Shown: piece after piece, positions 1 through 11,002 of the stretch
Layout: every line of letters begins with the position of its first letter
Numbering within the stretch: position 1 is the first letter of the stretch
Source: Actinomycetota bacterium
Lineage (GTDB): Bacteria; Actinomycetota; Actinomycetes; S36-B12
Length of the DNA stretch: 64,000 nt
Reading direction: 5' to 3'
NCBI GenBank assembly: GCA_947449035.1
Contig: CANFQC010000002.1
Coordinates: forward strand, 40,482-104,481
Notes under the pieces: generated by a model
The model's input: only the letters and a program-made list of their open reading frames with translations
Told to the model about the DNA's origin: nothing
Database searches by the model: none
Made by a program: the position numbers and the translations under genes

Positions 1-1261
1 GATTGCCGCGGGGATCGAGATCGAGTCCGAGCTGTTCGGCCAGCGTTGTCGCCTCCGGCCCCACGAAACCCATGCTGAGGAACACGTAATCGGCCGGCAG
101 AATCCGTTCGGAACCCTCGATCGGACGGAAGCCCCCTTCATGCGGCTCCACCTCGACCAGGCGCAAGCCCGTGACGTTTCCCGACTCATCACCGACGAAC
201 TCGGTCGTGGACACGGCATACACCCGATCGCCGCCCTCCTCATGGGCACTCGAGACTCGATATGTCATCGGGTACGTGGGCCAGGGCTGGCTGTCGGGAC
301 GTGTCGCAGGCGGAGTCGGCAAGATCTCGATTTGAGTAACTGATGCCGCACCTTGACGATGTGACGTTCCTAGGCAATCCGCGCCGGTGTCGCCGCCACC
401 AATGATCACCACATGCTTGCCGGTCACCGTGATCGGTGACTCCTGCATATCTCCCTCTTGCACGCGATTGGCCAGTGGAAGGAATTCCATGGCCTGGTAA
501 ATGCCCTTGAGGTCGCGACCCGGAACGGGAAGATCTCGCCACGCAGTCGCACCGATGGCGACGACGACTGCGTCGTACCGACGGCGAAGATCGTCGCCCG
601 TAATGTCGACGCCAACTTCAACACCGGGACGGAACTTCACGCCCTCGGCTTCCATCTGGGCAATTCGACGATCGATGTGGCGCTTCTCCATCTTGAATTC
701 CGGGATGCCATAACGGAGCAATCCGCCGATCCGGTCGGCACGTTCATAGACCGCAACGGTGTGGCCCGCGCGAGATAGCTGCTGTGCAGCAGCGAGACCG
801 GCCGGGCCTGAACCGATGACGGCAACAGTGTTCCCCGAGAGACGCTCAGGCTGTTGTGGCGTTACCCAACCCGAATCCCAGGCTCGATCGATAATCGAGA
901 CCTCGACCTGCTTGATCGTGACCGGATCTGCGTTGATCCCGAGCACGCAAGCGGTCTCGCATGGCGCAGGGCACAGTCTTCCGGTGAATTCGGGAAAGTT
1001 GTTCGTGGCGTGGAGGCGTTCGGCCGCGGCCTGCCAGTCGGAATGCCACACCAAGTCATTCCATTCAGGGATGAGATTGCCCAGAGGGCAGCCGTTGTGG
1101 CAGAACGGGATGCCACAGTCCATGCACCTTCCGGCCTGCTTCTCGAGCTTCTCGCCCGGGAACTCGTTGTAGACCTCGCGCCAATCCTGCAGACGCACGT
1201 CAACCGGTCGCCGAGTCGGAAGTTCACGATCGGTGGTCAAGAAACCCTTCGGATCAGCCAT
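1..1261 (-). CDS. gltD: Glutamate synthase small (beta) subunit, 3' end cut by window edge
   Basis: Small subunit of NADPH-dependent glutamate synthase. It takes electrons from NADPH through FAD and Fe-S clusters to the large subunit, which makes two glutamates from glutamine and 2-oxoglutarate. Translating the minus strand from the ATG at 1261 gives an open frame of 420 codons running off position 1. It begins MADPKGFLTTDRELPTR and carries an N-terminal cysteine cluster (C46, C49, C54, C58) followed by a second one (LCPAPCETAC), a FAD-type VIGSGPAGLAAA and a downstream VIIGGGDTGAD nucleotide fold. This is the GltD family order. About 60 C-terminal residues lie outside the window. The start is 1 nt after the gltB stop, so the two are translationally linked in one operon. 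Confidence 0.95.
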   Translation of the reverse strand, partial: MADPKGFLTTDRELPTRRPVDVRLQDWREVYNEFPGEKLEKQAGRCMDCGIPFCHNGCPLGNLIPEWNDLVWHSDWQAAAERLHATNNFPEFTGRLCPAPCETACVLGINADPVTIKQVEVSIIDRAWDSGWVTPQQPERLSGNTVAVIGSGPAGLAAAQQLSRAGHTVAVYERADRIGGLLRYGIPEFKMEKRHIDRRIAQMEAEGVKFRPGVEVGVDITGDDLRRRYDAVVVAIGATAWRDLPVPGRDLKGIYQAMEFLPLANRVQEGDMQESPITVTGKHVVIIGGGDTGADCLGTSHRQGAASVTQIEILPTPPATRPDSQPWPTYPMTYRVSSAHEEGGDRVYAVSTTEFVGDESGNVTGLRLVEVEPHEGGFRPIEGSERILPADYVFLSMGFVGPEATTLAEQLGLDLDPRGN

Positions 1262-1262
1262 G

Positions 1263-4200
1263 TCAGCCTCCCATTACCGCGACCAGCGGGTCGCGTCCCT
1301 CGGCAATTGCCAGTTCTCTGATCTTGATCACGCGCTTGTAGTCCTTAGGCATCACCTTGGTGAAGCGAGAAGCGGAACCCGCCCAGTTACCGAGTAGTTC
1401 GCCCGCGAACTTCGATTCCGTCTCCTCAGCGTGACGACGAATGATGCCTTCAAGGATGGCGAGATCTTCACCTTCAACCGCTTCGAGTTCAACCATTTCG
1501 GGGTTCACCTTGGCCGGATCGAGATCGACGACAAACGCAATACCGCCGGACATGCCTGCACCAAGGTTTCGACCCGTGGTGCCCAGGATCGCCACAATGC
1601 CACCGGTCATGTACTCCAGTGCGTGATCTCCTACGCCCTCGACTACCGCGGTAGCTCCGGAGTTTCGAACGCAGAAACGCTCCCCCACGCGACCGCGGAG
1701 ATAGATCTCGCCCGAGGTCGCGCCATAGCCGATGACATTTCCGGCAATGATGTTCTCGTGTGCATTGAAGGTGGCGGCCCGATCCGGACGAACCACGATG
1801 CGACCGCCCGAAAGGCCCTTGCCGACGTAGTCATTCGCATCGCCTTCGAGCCGAAGAGTGATTCCTGACGGCAGGAATGCACCAAATGACTGTCCGGCTG
1901 AGCCGTGGAAGGTCAAGTCGATCGTGCCGTCGGGAAGTCCTGCTCCCCCGTGTGCACGCGTGACAGCACTTCCGAGCATGGTTCCGACCGTGCGATTGAC
2001 ATTGCGAATCTCGAATTGGGCACGGATGGGCTCTGACTTCTCGATTGCCGGCGCGCATATACGCAGCAACTCCTGATCCAGGGCTTGCTCGAGTCCGTGA
2101 TCTTGCGCAATGACTTGCCGACGCGGTGCAGAGGGATCGATGTCAGGAACGTGCAGGATCGGGGTGAGGTCCAGACCAGCAGCCTTCCAGTGATCGACCG
2201 CTCTCTCCACATCAAGGAACTCCGCCTGGCCAACCGCCTCATCGATGCTGCGGAAGCCGAGTGCCGCGAGGTAGCCACGAACCTCTTCGGCGATGTACTC
2301 GAAGAATGTCTCTACGAACTCGGGCTCACCACTAAAGCGCTCACGCAGGACCGGGTTCTGCGTTGCAACGCCAACCGGGCACGTGTCGAGATGACATACG
2401 CGCATCATCACGCAGCCCATCACCACGAGCGGCGCGGTCGCGAATCCGAATTCCTCCGCACCCAATAGTGCGGCTATCACGACATCACGGCCGGTCTTGA
2501 GCTGGCCGTCAGCTTGGACCACGATTCGATCGCGCAGACCGTTAAGCAGCAGGGTCTGCTGGGCTTCAGCGAGACCGAGTTCCCACGGAGTTCCGGCGTG
2601 CTTCAGCGAGGTCAGCGGCGATGCTCCCGTTCCGCCGTCGAATCCGGAGATCAACACGACATCGGCATGCGCCTTCGCGACACCGGCGGCGACAGTTCCC
2701 ACGCCGATCTCGGAGACGAGCTTCACATGCACGCGTGCCTGCGGATTCGCATTCTTCAAATCGTGGATCAATTGCGCGAGATCCTCGATCGAATAGATGT
2801 CGTGGTGAGGTGGCGGCGAAATGAGGCCTACGCCGGGCGTTGAGTGCCGAGTCTTGGCCACCCACGGGTACACCTTGTGACCGGGAAGCTGACCGCCCTC
2901 ACCAGGCTTGGCTCCCTGGGCCATCTTGATCTGGATGTCATCGCTGTTCACGAGGTATTCGCTCGTGACTCCGAAGCGACCCGACGCCACCTGCTTGATG
3001 GAGGATCGCTTGGAATCACCATTGGCCATCGGTAGGAACCGCTCGGGGTCTTCGCCACCTTCACCCGTGTTGGACTTCGCGCCCATACGGTTCATGGCGA
3101 TCGCCAGGGTCTCGTGTGCCTCAGCCGAAATCGAGCCGTACGACATTGCTCCGGTGGAGAAGCGCTTGATGATGCTTGCTGCTGACTCGACCTCATCGAT
3201 CGGCACAGCCGGACGTAGACCTTCACGGAGGTTGAACAATCCACGCAATGTCATCAGCCGCTCTGACTGACTATCTACGCGCTCGGTGTATTCCTGGAAA
3301 ATATCGAAGCGCTTGTTGCGGGTGGCATGCTGCAGTCTGAACACGGTTTCGGGGTCAAACAGATGCTGCTCCCCCTCACGGCGCCACTGGTACTCGCCGC
3401 CCACGTTAAGCGTGCGGTGTGCGGGCGCGATGCCTGACGGAGGGTAGGCGACGGCATGACGTGCTGCTACTTCCTGCGCAATGACGTCGAGGCCAATCCC
3501 GCCAAGCTTTGACGACGTTCCCACGAAGTAAGTGTCGACGAGCTCTCGGGACAGACCAATGGCCTCGAAGATCTGTGCACCGCGATAGGACGCCACTGTG
3601 GAGACGCCCATCTTTGACATGACCTTGAGCAGGCCCTTTCCCAGTGACTTCACGACGTTGCGCATCGCCTTCTCGGGCGTCACGCCCTCGATGACACCAC
3701 GACGCACGAGATCCTCGACGGATTCGAGTGCTAGGTAAGGATTGACGGCTGCCGCGCCGTAACCAACAAGAAGGGCCACGTGATGCACCTCGCGGACATC
3801 TCCGGCCTCAATGAGCAGACTCACCATCGTGCGGGTCTTGGTGCGAACCATGTGATGGTGCACAGCGGCGCAGAGCAGAAGTGACGGGATTGGCGCCATT
3901 TCAGCGTTGCTGTCGCGGTCGGAGAGCACGATGAAGCGCTTGCCCTGCCGGATCACCGCATCGACCTCATGGAAGATTTCCGTAAGACGCTGCGCGAGTC
4001 CCTCGCCACCCTGGGACACCCGGTACAAGCCGCTAATGCGCACACCGGCGAAGCCTGGCTGCGTGCCGTCGGCGTTGATGTGCAGGATCTTTGCCAACTC
4101 ATCGTTATCAATGACCGGGAATGGCAGCACGACTCCACGCGAGTGCTCAGGACTCGGTTCGAGGAGGTTGCCTTCGGGACCAATGATGCTCGACAACGAC

Positions 4201-5786
4201 GTCACGATCTCCTCGCGGATCGCATCGAGAGGTGGGTTGGTCACCTGGGCAAACAGCTGCTGGAAGTAATCGAAGAGCATTCGTGGTCGAGCCGAGAGCA
4301 CGGCAACCGGAGTGTCAGTGCCCATTGAGCCGATCGGTTCGATGCCGAGAGTAGCCATCGGCTCGACGATGATGCGGAGCTCTTCCTCCGTGTACCCGAA
4401 GGTCTGCTGACGTCGAGCGACTGATCCGTGTGTGTGCACGATGTGCTCGCGCTCAGGCAGATCGTCGAGATGGATCAGGCCGGCGTCGAGCCACTCCTGG
4501 TATGGCGCCTCGGCTGCAAGCTGAGACTTGATCTCGTCGTCCTCGATGATGCGGTGCTGCTCGGTATCGACGAGGAACATCAGACCGGGCTGTAGACGGC
4601 CCTTGCGCACGATTGTTGCGGGATCGATGTCGAGAACGCCTGATTCAGAGCCAAGCACGACAAGGCCGTCATTGGTCACCCAGAAGCGACCCGGGCGAAG
4701 TCCATTGCGATCGAGCACGGCACCGATGACAGTGCCGTCGGTAAAGCACACGTTCGCAGGGCCATCCCACGGCTCCATGAAAGTGGCGTGGTACTCATAG
4801 AACGCGCGTCGCGCGGGATTCATGCTGAGGTTGTTCTCCCAGGCTTCCGGAATCATCATGAGCACCGAGTGCGGGAGCGAGCGTCCGCCGAGGTGGAGCA
4901 GTTCGAGCACCTCATCAAAGGACGCGGAATCGCTGCCGCCATTGGCGCAGATCGGGAAGAGTCGAGTCGGATCACCGGGCAGCACCGACGAGGTGAGTAG
5001 CGACTCCCGGGCACGCATCCAGTTGCGATTGCCCTGCACAGTATTGATCTCACCGTTGTGGGAGATGTAGCGGTAAGGGTGCGCCAACGGCCACGACGGA
5101 AATGTGTTGGTGGAGAAGCGCGAGTGTACGAGGGCGAGCGCCGAGGTGACTCGGTCATCGGAGAGATCCGGGTAGAACGGCTCGAGTTGTCCGGTCGTCA
5201 GCATGCCCTTGTAGACGATCGTGCGCGATGACAAGGAACCGAAGTAGACGCCAGCATCATGCTCGGAGCGCTTGCGAAGGCCAAAGACCATGCGATCAAG
5301 TTCGAGGCCCGACAGACGAGGGTTGGTCGCGACAAAGAGCTGCTCGAAGACAGGCATGACGCTGCGGGCTGTCGCGCCGACAGTGGAGGGATCGACCGGC
5401 ACGGACCGCCAGCCAAGGACCTCAACGCCCTCGTCTACTGCGATGGCCTCAATTCGCTTCTTCGCGCGTCCGCGCTCAGCATCATCGACGGGCAAGAAGG
5501 CAATGCCGGCTGCATAGGCGCCCTGCTCGGGCAGCGGGAACGAGACGACCTCGCGGAAGAAAGCATCGGGAATCTGGATCAAGATTCCGGCGCCGTCACC
5601 ACTATCGGGTTCGCTGCCTGAGGCTCCGCGATGCTCGAGGTTGCGAAGTGCGGTCAGGGCTTTGTCGACGATGTCGTGGGAAGGGACACCGGTCAAGGTG
5701 GCAACGAAGGCGACGCCACACGCGTCATGCTCACGGGTCGGGTCATACAGACCCTGTGCAGCCGGGGCATTGGAGTAACTGGCCAT
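1263..5786 (-). CDS. gltB: Glutamate synthase large (alpha) subunit
   Basis: Large subunit of glutamate synthase: an N-terminal class II glutaminase releases ammonia, which is channelled to the FMN site to aminate 2-oxoglutarate. The frame is open further upstream, but I choose the ATG at 5786 because AAGGA lies just ahead of it and it leaves a 22-residue propeptide before the catalytic Cys23 (DACGVAF), as expected for an Ntn glutaminase. Product 1507 aa, normal for the family. Near residue 1125 the cysteines of [17 protein letters not shown] fit the C-x5-C-x4-C pattern of the 3Fe-4S cluster. The C-terminal GXGXG beta-helix ([18 protein letters not shown]) is present. The gene is followed directly by gltD. 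Confidence 0.97.
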   Translation of the reverse strand: MASYSNAPAAQGLYDPTREHDACGVAFVATLTGVPSHDIVDKALTALRNLEHRGASGSEPDSGDGAGILIQIPDAFFREVVSFPLPEQGAYAAGIAFLPVDDAERGRAKKRIEAIAVDEGVEVLGWRSVPVDPSTVGATARSVMPVFEQLFVATNPRLSGLELDRMVFGLRKRSEHDAGVYFGSLSSRTIVYKGMLTTGQLEPFYPDLSDDRVTSALALVHSRFSTNTFPSWPLAHPYRYISHNGEINTVQGNRNWMRARESLLTSSVLPGDPTRLFPICANGGSDSASFDEVLELLHLGGRSLPHSVLMMIPEAWENNLSMNPARRAFYEYHATFMEPWDGPANVCFTDGTVIGAVLDRNGLRPGRFWVTNDGLVVLGSESGVLDIDPATIVRKGRLQPGLMFLVDTEQHRIIEDDEIKSQLAAEAPYQEWLDAGLIHLDDLPEREHIVHTHGSVARRQQTFGYTEEELRIIVEPMATLGIEPIGSMGTDTPVAVLSARPRMLFDYFQQLFAQVTNPPLDAIREEIVTSLSSIIGPEGNLLEPSPEHSRGVVLPFPVIDNDELAKILHINADGTQPGFAGVRISGLYRVSQGGEGLAQRLTEIFHEVDAVIRQGKRFIVLSDRDSNAEMAPIPSLLLCAAVHHHMVRTKTRTMVSLLIEAGDVREVHHVALLVGYGAAAVNPYLALESVEDLVRRGVIEGVTPEKAMRNVVKSLGKGLLKVMSKMGVSTVASYRGAQIFEAIGLSRELVDTYFVGTSSKLGGIGLDVIAQEVAARHAVAYPPSGIAPAHRTLNVGGEYQWRREGEQHLFDPETVFRLQHATRNKRFDIFQEYTERVDSQSERLMTLRGLFNLREGLRPAVPIDEVESAASIIKRFSTGAMSYGSISAEAHETLAIAMNRMGAKSNTGEGGEDPERFLPMANGDSKRSSIKQVASGRFGVTSEYLVNSDDIQIKMAQGAKPGEGGQLPGHKVYPWVAKTRHSTPGVGLISPPPHHDIYSIEDLAQLIHDLKNANPQARVHVKLVSEIGVGTVAAGVAKAHADVVLISGFDGGTGASPLTSLKHAGTPWELGLAEAQQTLLLNGLRDRIVVQADGQLKTGRDVVIAALLGAEEFGFATAPLVVMGCVMMRVCHLDTCPVGVATQNPVLRERFSGEPEFVETFFEYIAEEVRGYLAALGFRSIDEAVGQAEFLDVERAVDHWKAAGLDLTPILHVPDIDPSAPRRQVIAQDHGLEQALDQELLRICAPAIEKSEPIRAQFEIRNVNRTVGTMLGSAVTRAHGGAGLPDGTIDLTFHGSAGQSFGAFLPSGITLRLEGDANDYVGKGLSGGRIVVRPDRAATFNAHENIIAGNVIGYGATSGEIYLRGRVGERFCVRNSGATAVVEGVGDHALEYMTGGIVAILGTTGRNLGAGMSGGIAFVVDLDPAKVNPEMVELEAVEGEDLAILEGIIRRHAEETESKFAGELLGNWAGSASRFTKVMPKDYKRVIKIRELAIAEGRDPLVAVMGG

Positions 5787-5814
5787 CAGGTGTCCTTGTC
5801 GTCGCCGGGATCCA

Positions 5815-5830
5815 CTCGGGCATGCCCGAG
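5815..5830. promoter_or_regulatory. Perfect 16 bp palindrome in the ribF-gltB gap
   Basis: CTCGGGCATGCCCGAG is identical to its own reverse complement and lies 28 bp upstream of the chosen gltB start, inside the 79 bp gap after ribF. In RNA it can form a 6 bp stem with a CAUG loop. It could be a ribF terminator or attenuator, or a dimeric repressor site in the gltBD promoter. There is no U-tract behind it, so the sequence does not decide between these. Confidence 0.45.
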
Positions 5831-5865
5831 CCATTCACAGGACGACGTTGGCCTGCTCCAGAATT

Positions 5866-6774
5866 CTAGGCCATGGGGACGTCGAGGACGAATCGAGCCT
5901 GCTCGACGTCAAGGGCCATCTGATCCAAGAACTCCTGAAGGGACTCGAACACGGCCTGGCTCCTGAGGCGCCGTACGAAGCTGACTCGCGCTTGCATGTC
6001 GTAGAGATCTAGCCCGTGGCGGTCGATGCAAAAGGCCTCAATACGCAGTTCGGCCCCATGGAACTGGGGGTTCGTCCCAACGGAGATCGCTGCCGGGAAC
6101 CGCTCCCCGGCGGCATCGAGCCACCCGGCGTAGACACCGTCGGCCGGCACAAGTAGTCCCGGCGCCGTCTCGAGGTTGGCGGTCGGATAGCCGAGCTCAC
6201 GACCGCGATGGTCGCCGTGCACGATCGTTCCCGTGAGAGAGAAATGGCGCCCGAGCACCTCTGCGGCATCCTGAACCTCGCCATTGGTGACCAGACGTCG
6301 AATTCGAGTTGACGACCAAGGAGCGGAATCTGCCGCGACCGGTACAACGTGCGCCGTGATCCCACGTGCTGCGCATTCGGTAATGAGCAGGTCCGGAGTG
6401 CCTGCCGCCTTTCGACCGAAGCGAAAATTCTCCCCAACGATTACGTGGGCGGCATTCATTCGCTCAACCAGGGCATCATCGATGAATTCGGCCGGCGTGA
6501 TGTGGGCGTAGTCAGCGGTGAAGTCAATGACCTCGACATCATCAGCACCCGCCTCAGTCAAGAGGGCGATGCGGTCATCGAGGGTGGCGATCTGGGCCGG
6601 GATGGCGTCAGGTCTAAGTACGACGGCCGGATGCGGAAAGAAGGTAATAGCCACGAGCGGGAGCCCCGCATCATCCGCAATCTTTCTCGCCGCGTCAATC
6701 AAGGTGCGGTGGCCGCGATGAACGCCATCAAAGACGCCCACGCAGGCAACAACTCTGTCGTTCGACTCAATCAT
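5866..6774 (-). CDS. ribF: Bifunctional riboflavin kinase / FAD synthetase
   Basis: Cytoplasmic enzyme that phosphorylates riboflavin to FMN and adenylylates FMN to FAD. The N-terminal nucleotidyltransferase motif GVFDGVHRGH is at about residues 13-22, followed by the FFPHP motif typical of the FAD synthetase half. The C-terminal half has the riboflavin kinase motif GRELGYPTANLE. The 302 aa length is usual. The N-terminus is short (MIESNDRVVACVGVFDG) but complete for the fold. It starts 17 bp after the truB stop, in the usual actinobacterial truB-ribF order. The genes that often follow ribF (rpsO, pnp) are replaced here by gltBD. Confidence 0.96.
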   Translation of the reverse strand: MIESNDRVVACVGVFDGVHRGHRTLIDAARKIADDAGLPLVAITFFPHPAVVLRPDAIPAQIATLDDRIALLTEAGADDVEVIDFTADYAHITPAEFIDDALVERMNAAHVIVGENFRFGRKAAGTPDLLITECAARGITAHVVPVAADSAPWSSTRIRRLVTNGEVQDAAEVLGRHFSLTGTIVHGDHRGRELGYPTANLETAPGLLVPADGVYAGWLDAAGERFPAAISVGTNPQFHGAELRIEAFCIDRHGLDLYDMQARVSFVRRLRSQAVFESLQEFLDQMALDVEQARFVLDVPMA

Positions 6775-6791
6775 CAGAGCACCAGCCTAGA

Positions 6792-7685
6792 TCAGCCGAC
6801 AAATACGGCGAGGTAGCGCAGTCGGTCGCCATCTGACTCGGCAAGCGCCAGAAGGTCACCTGCTGGTGAAAAAAGTGCGGTTGGAACGGAAAGAGTGAGT
6901 GAGATACGTCGACCATGGCTGACATGGTCGGACTCCTCGGACGTGAGCTCCACCCAGGGGAAGCTGGCACGAGCGGCCTCGGAGATCGGAATGAGGCTAT
7001 GAGGTTCGAGGGAGTCAGCCACCAACGCACTCTCGACCGAGAATGTGCCGATCCGAGTGCGCCGAAGCATGGTCAGGTGTCCGCCGACCCCCAGTACGTT
7101 GCCGAGATCACGAGCAAGCGCACGAACATACGTGCCAGTAGTGCACTCGACGCGCACATCAATATCGATCGAGTCACTCTCGCGACGCAGTGCCGTTCGC
7201 TCGAAGATCGAGATGGTGACCGCGCGTGACTTGAGTTCGACCTCCTCACCCGCCCGCACGCGTGCGTAGGAACGTTTGCCATCAACCTTGATGGCACTCA
7301 CTGAACTAGGAACCTGCAGAATCTCGCCGGTAAGCCCGCGAATCCCCTCATCAATCTGCGCTTCAGTGATCGCGTCGAGCACATCAGTGGAGGCGGTCGA
7401 GACAACCTCGCCCTCAGCGTCATCAGTGACGGTCGCGCTCCCGAGACGAATCGTGGCCAGGTACTCCTTGTCATGCAGTGCAAGATGACCGAGGAGTCGG
7501 GTTGCCCTCTCCACGCCCAAGATCAGCAGGCCGGTGGCCATGGGATCCAAGGTCCCAGCGTGACCAATCTTGCGGGTGCCCATCGCTCGTCTTGCCACGG
7601 CAACAGCGCCGTGAGAGGTAATGCCCCCGGGCTTATCGACAAGAAGCAATCCCGAGGCCACCTCGTGTTCGTGCTGCGGCGTCAT
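6792..7685 (-). CDS. truB: tRNA pseudouridine(55) synthase
   Basis: Converts U55 in the T-loop of tRNAs to pseudouridine. The protein (297 aa) has the family hallmark HAGTLDPMATG with the catalytic Asp at residue 47, the N-terminal LLLVDKPGGITSH motif, and a downstream KIGHAGTLD/RSYARVRAGE arrangement. The start overlaps the rbfA stop by 4 nt, so translational coupling is likely in the infB-rbfA-truB-ribF operon. Confidence 0.97.
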   Translation of the reverse strand: MTPQHEHEVASGLLLVDKPGGITSHGAVAVARRAMGTRKIGHAGTLDPMATGLLILGVERATRLLGHLALHDKEYLATIRLGSATVTDDAEGEVVSTASTDVLDAITEAQIDEGIRGLTGEILQVPSSVSAIKVDGKRSYARVRAGEEVELKSRAVTISIFERTALRRESDSIDIDVRVECTTGTYVRALARDLGNVLGVGGHLTMLRRTRIGTFSVESALVADSLEPHSLIPISEAARASFPWVELTSEESDHVSHGRRISLTLSVPTALFSPAGDLLALAESDGDRLRYLAVFVG

Positions 7686-8125
7686 GCCTCGGCGTCAGCA
7701 TCCTCATCGCGCGGATGACGGTAAGGATCGGCGTCACCCGCGTAGGTGGCATGCTCTGCCTGCTCGTGCACATGCGCGTCTGCCTCAGCTGCCTGACGAA
7801 GCAAATCATCAAGCTGGCGAGCGTTGTCAGGGATCGCGTCAAGGAAGAATGCGAGGCTCGGCGTGAACTTAATGCCGGTCTGCTTGCCCACTTCACTTCG
7901 CAGCACGCCTTTGGCCGATTCTAGCGCCGCGGCCGTAGCCACCCGCTCCTCGTCGTCGCCATAGACGGTGTAAAACACCGAAGCTTCACGAAGGTCGGGA
8001 GTCACGCGCACGTCGGTGATCGTGATGAAACCCAGACGAGGATCCTTAATCCGCATCTCGAGAGTCTCAGCCACGATCACCTTGATACGGTCAGCCATCT
8101 TTCGCTGGCGGGCCTCACTGCTCAT
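7682..8125 (-). CDS. rbfA: 30S ribosome-binding factor A
   Basis: Late 16S rRNA maturation factor that binds the free 30S subunit. The 147 aa product starts [37 protein letters not shown], the conserved N-terminal helix plus the KDPRLG motif, followed by [17 protein letters not shown], a KH-type core. The tail after about residue 115 is acidic and His-rich and is probably disordered. It overlaps infB (4 nt) at its start and truB (4 nt) at its end. Confidence 0.96.
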   Translation of the reverse strand: MSSEARQRKMADRIKVIVAETLEMRIKDPRLGFITITDVRVTPDLREASVFYTVYGDDEERVATAAALESAKGVLRSEVGKQTGIKFTPSLAFFLDAIPDNARQLDDLLRQAAEADAHVHEQAEHATYAGDADPYRHPRDEDADAEA

Positions 8126-10848
8126 GGCTTTCTCGGCTTCTCGCGCATCTCATAGGTCTCGATGACGTCGTCGACCTTGACATCTTGGAAGTTGCCCAGG
8201 TTGATGCCGCACTCGAAGCCTTCGCGCACCTCAGTGACATCGTCCTTGAAGCGACGCAGGCCGGCCACGGCGACACTCTCGGCGACAACAGCACCATCGC
8301 GAATGAGGCGAGCCTTGGAATTGCGCTTGATCTCACCTGATTGCACGAGGCAGCCGGCAATGGTGCCGAACTTGCTCGACTTGAAGACCTCGCGAACCTC
8401 AGCGGTACCGAGCTGCACCTCTTCGTACTCAGGCTTGAGCATGCCCTTGAGCGCCGCCTCGACCTCTTCAATCGCTTGGTAGATGACGCTGTAGTAGCGG
8501 ACATCGACTCCCTCTTCCGAGGCGAGCTCGGCAACCTTGCCTTCTGGTCGCACGTTGAAGCCGATGATGACCGACTTCGAGGCACTCGCCAACGTGACGT
8601 CGTTCTTGTTGATGGCGCCAACACCACGGTGGATGACCCGAAGCGACACTTCCTCGCCGACGTCGATCTTGAGCAGGGCATCTTCGAGCGCTTCGACAGA
8701 ACCCGAGACGTCGCCCTTGATGATGAGGGTGAGCTCGGAGATCTCGCCGCGCTCGACCGACTCGAGGAAGTCCTCAAGCGAACGCTTCACGCGGTTGCGC
8801 GCGAGCAGCGCATTGCGCTCGCGAGCCTGTCGGGTCTGGGCGATCTGACGGGCGATGCGATCCTCGGCGACGACCATGAAGCTGTCGCCTGCGCCAGGAA
8901 CGGAGGTAAGGCCGAGAACCTGAACGGGGAACGAGGGGCCTGCTTCATCGACGACATTGCCTTCGTCGTCGAGCATCGCACGAACGCGACCGAAGGCATC
9001 GCCGGCAACGATGGAGTCACCTGCGCGCAGGGTTCCGCGCTGCACGAGCACCGTGGCCACCGGACCGCGACCGCGGTCGAGATGCGCCTCGATGGCAACA
9101 CCCTCGGCCTGCTGCACCGGGTTGGCGCGCAGATCGAGTGCGGCGTCGGCTGTAAGCAGCACAGCGTCGAGAAGACTCTCAATCCCCGTGCCGGCCTTCG
9201 CTGACACGTCGACGAACATGGTGTCGCCGCCGAACTCCTCGGCTACCAGTCCGTACTCGGTCAACTGGGTGCGGACCTTCATCGGGTCAGCGCCCTCCTT
9301 GTCGACCTTGTTCACGGCCACGACGATGGGCACGCCAGCAGCCTGCGCATGGTTGAGTGCCTCAATCGTCTGCGGCTTCACGCCGTCATCGGCTGCTACC
9401 ACCAGGATCGAGATGTCGGTGACCTGGGCGCCACGTGCACGCATAGCCGTGAAGGCCTCGTGACCGGGGGTATCAATGAAGGTGATCTTGCGATCGCCCT
9501 CTGCCGTGTGAGCGGTCGCCTGGTAGGCGCCGATGTGCTGTGTGATGCCGCCGGCCTCGCCGCCAATGACATTGGTCTTGCGGATGGCGTCGAGCAGGCG
9601 GGTCTTTCCGTGGTCGACGTGGCCCATGACGGTGACGACCGGAGGACGAACAACGAGGTCATCCTCATTGCCCTCGTGCTCGCCGAACTCGAGGTTGTAC
9701 GACTCCAGCAGTTCGCGGTCCTCGTCTTCGGGTGAGACAACCTCAACCTGGTAGCTGAGTTCCTCGCCGAGTAGGCGCAACGTGTCGTCATCGATCGACT
9801 GAGTGGCCGTGACCATCTCACCTAGACCGATGAGAACCTTGACGAGGTCGGCCGGCATCGCGTTGATCTTCTCGGCGAAGTCGGTCAGGCTCGCGCCACG
9901 CGGAAGGCGGACGGTGGCACCGCCACCGCGCATGATGCGCACGCCCTCCATGACCGGGGCCTGCATGTTGTCGAATTCCTGACGCTTCGCGCGCTTGGAC
10001 TTGCGACCCTTGGACGGACGACCGCCCGGACGACCGAAGGCGCCCGCAGTCGTGCCACGACCTCCGGGGCCACTACGGCCGGGGAAACCTCCGCCCGGTG
10101 CTCCACCGGGTGCTCCACCAGGACCACCGGGACGACCTGCGAAGCCACCGCCTCCGGGTGCTCCACCGGGACGACCGCCGGGTGCTCCACCCGGGCGACC
10201 GCCGGGTGCTCCACCGGGACGACCGCCGGGTGCTCCACTGGGACGACCACCCGGTGCCCCACCAGGACCAGCCGGGCGAGTTTGACGAGCCATGGAACCT
10301 GGGTTCGGGCGCGGAGCTCCGGGAACGCCACCAGCGGCAGGAGCGGTACGTCCCATGCCGGTGCTTCCGCCGAACGGGTTATTGCCCGGACGGGGACCTG
10401 CGGGACGGCCCATGCCGGTGCTTCCGCCGAACGGGTTATTGCCCGGACGGGGACCTGCGGGACGCGGACCCGCGGGGGGAACGGCGCCTTCAGACGCTGC
10501 CGGAGCGGCCACATCACTTGCCTCAGTCGACTCGACCACGGGGGCTGCCGGTGCCGGCGCAGCCTTCATGCTCGGTGCGGCAGGCGCTGCTGGCTCGATC
10601 GATTCTGCGACGGGTTCGGCCGGAGCCTCAGCGGCGGCGGCAGCCTTTTTGGTGGTCTTCTTGGCCGCCGTCTTCTTCACGGGAGCCTCGACAGCCGGCA
10701 TAGCTTCCTTGAGCTTGCGGATGACGGGCGCCTCGACCGTGGAGGAGGCGGACTTTACGAACTCACCGAGTTCTTGCAGCTTGGCAAGAACGTCCTTACT
10801 AGAAACCCCGAGCTCTTTTGCGAGCTCGTGGACCCGGACCTTCGACAC
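8122..10848 (-). CDS. infB: Translation initiation factor IF-2
   Basis: GTPase that places initiator tRNA on the 30S subunit and promotes subunit joining. Start is a GTG at 10848 with AGGAG about 4 nt ahead. Product 908 aa. The N-terminal IF2_N domain ([21 protein letters not shown]) is followed by a Lys/Ala-rich and then a Pro/Gly-rich linker with internal repeats (residues about 120-270). The G domain follows with [16 protein letters not shown] and NKVDKE, then the beta-barrel and C2 domains. The long Gly/Pro linker is common in actinobacterial IF-2, but the exact duplication in it is recent (see the repeat entry). Confidence 0.97.
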   Translation of the reverse strand: MSKVRVHELAKELGVSSKDVLAKLQELGEFVKSASSTVEAPVIRKLKEAMPAVEAPVKKTAAKKTTKKAAAAAEAPAEPVAESIEPAAPAAPSMKAAPAPAAPVVESTEASDVAAPAASEGAVPPAGPRPAGPRPGNNPFGGSTGMGRPAGPRPGNNPFGGSTGMGRTAPAAGGVPGAPRPNPGSMARQTRPAGPGGAPGGRPSGAPGGRPGGAPGGRPGGAPGGRPGGAPGGGGFAGRPGGPGGAPGGAPGGGFPGRSGPGGRGTTAGAFGRPGGRPSKGRKSKRAKRQEFDNMQAPVMEGVRIMRGGGATVRLPRGASLTDFAEKINAMPADLVKVLIGLGEMVTATQSIDDDTLRLLGEELSYQVEVVSPEDEDRELLESYNLEFGEHEGNEDDLVVRPPVVTVMGHVDHGKTRLLDAIRKTNVIGGEAGGITQHIGAYQATAHTAEGDRKITFIDTPGHEAFTAMRARGAQVTDISILVVAADDGVKPQTIEALNHAQAAGVPIVVAVNKVDKEGADPMKVRTQLTEYGLVAEEFGGDTMFVDVSAKAGTGIESLLDAVLLTADAALDLRANPVQQAEGVAIEAHLDRGRGPVATVLVQRGTLRAGDSIVAGDAFGRVRAMLDDEGNVVDEAGPSFPVQVLGLTSVPGAGDSFMVVAEDRIARQIAQTRQARERNALLARNRVKRSLEDFLESVERGEISELTLIIKGDVSGSVEALEDALLKIDVGEEVSLRVIHRGVGAINKNDVTLASASKSVIIGFNVRPEGKVAELASEEGVDVRYYSVIYQAIEEVEAALKGMLKPEYEEVQLGTAEVREVFKSSKFGTIAGCLVQSGEIKRNSKARLIRDGAVVAESVAVAGLRRFKDDVTEVREGFECGINLGNFQDVKVDDVIETYEMREKPRKP
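10155..10262 (-). repeat. Degenerate 24 bp Gly/Pro repeats inside infB
   Basis: About four tandem units of 24 bp encode repeated GGRPGGAP octapeptides in the IF-2 linker. The units differ at synonymous positions (for example ccgggacgaccgccgg versus cccgggcgaccgccgg), so they are older than the 57 bp duplication nearby. They are coding, not a CRISPR array. Confidence 0.85.
10352..10465 (-). repeat. Two tandem 57 bp copies inside infB
   Basis: Two adjacent 57 bp units (10352-10408 and 10409-10465) differ only at the last base. Each encodes the 19-residue unit [19 protein letters not shown] in the disordered linker of IF-2. The in-frame length (19 codons) keeps the frame. The near identity at DNA level points to a recent slippage or unequal exchange event. 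Confidence 0.9.
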
Positions 10849-10863
10849 AACTCTCCTGTCTTT

Positions 10864-10887
10864 GGCCCGGGCTTACCGCACCGGGCC
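10864..10887 (-). promoter_or_regulatory. Hairpin in the infB leader
   Basis: GGCCCGG and CCGGGCC, 10 nt apart, form a 7 bp GC stem 15 nt upstream of the infB start codon and immediately before its Shine-Dalgarno region. The gap between infB and ylxR is 154 bp. The hairpin could influence infB initiation or be a weak attenuator. Nothing else is recognisable in this gap. Confidence 0.4.
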
Positions 10888-11002
10888 GTCAGTTCAAACG
10901 ACGCATGGTCAAATCCGTGCGTTCATCGGGTGTAAGTCCTCATGAGGGGCTCCCGAACGGTGGGCGGAGATCAGGGCGGATTCTGCCGCTGACCAAGAGG
11001 CA

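Noticed and set aside
8341..9204. 287 aa rightward open frame antisense to infB
   Set aside because: It mirrors the codon structure of infB, shows no domain or ribosome-binding site, and infB is plainly coding on the other strand.
10155..10465. Regular repeats suggesting a CRISPR array
   Set aside because: Repeats are in frame, lack unique spacers and encode the Gly/Pro linker of IF-2.
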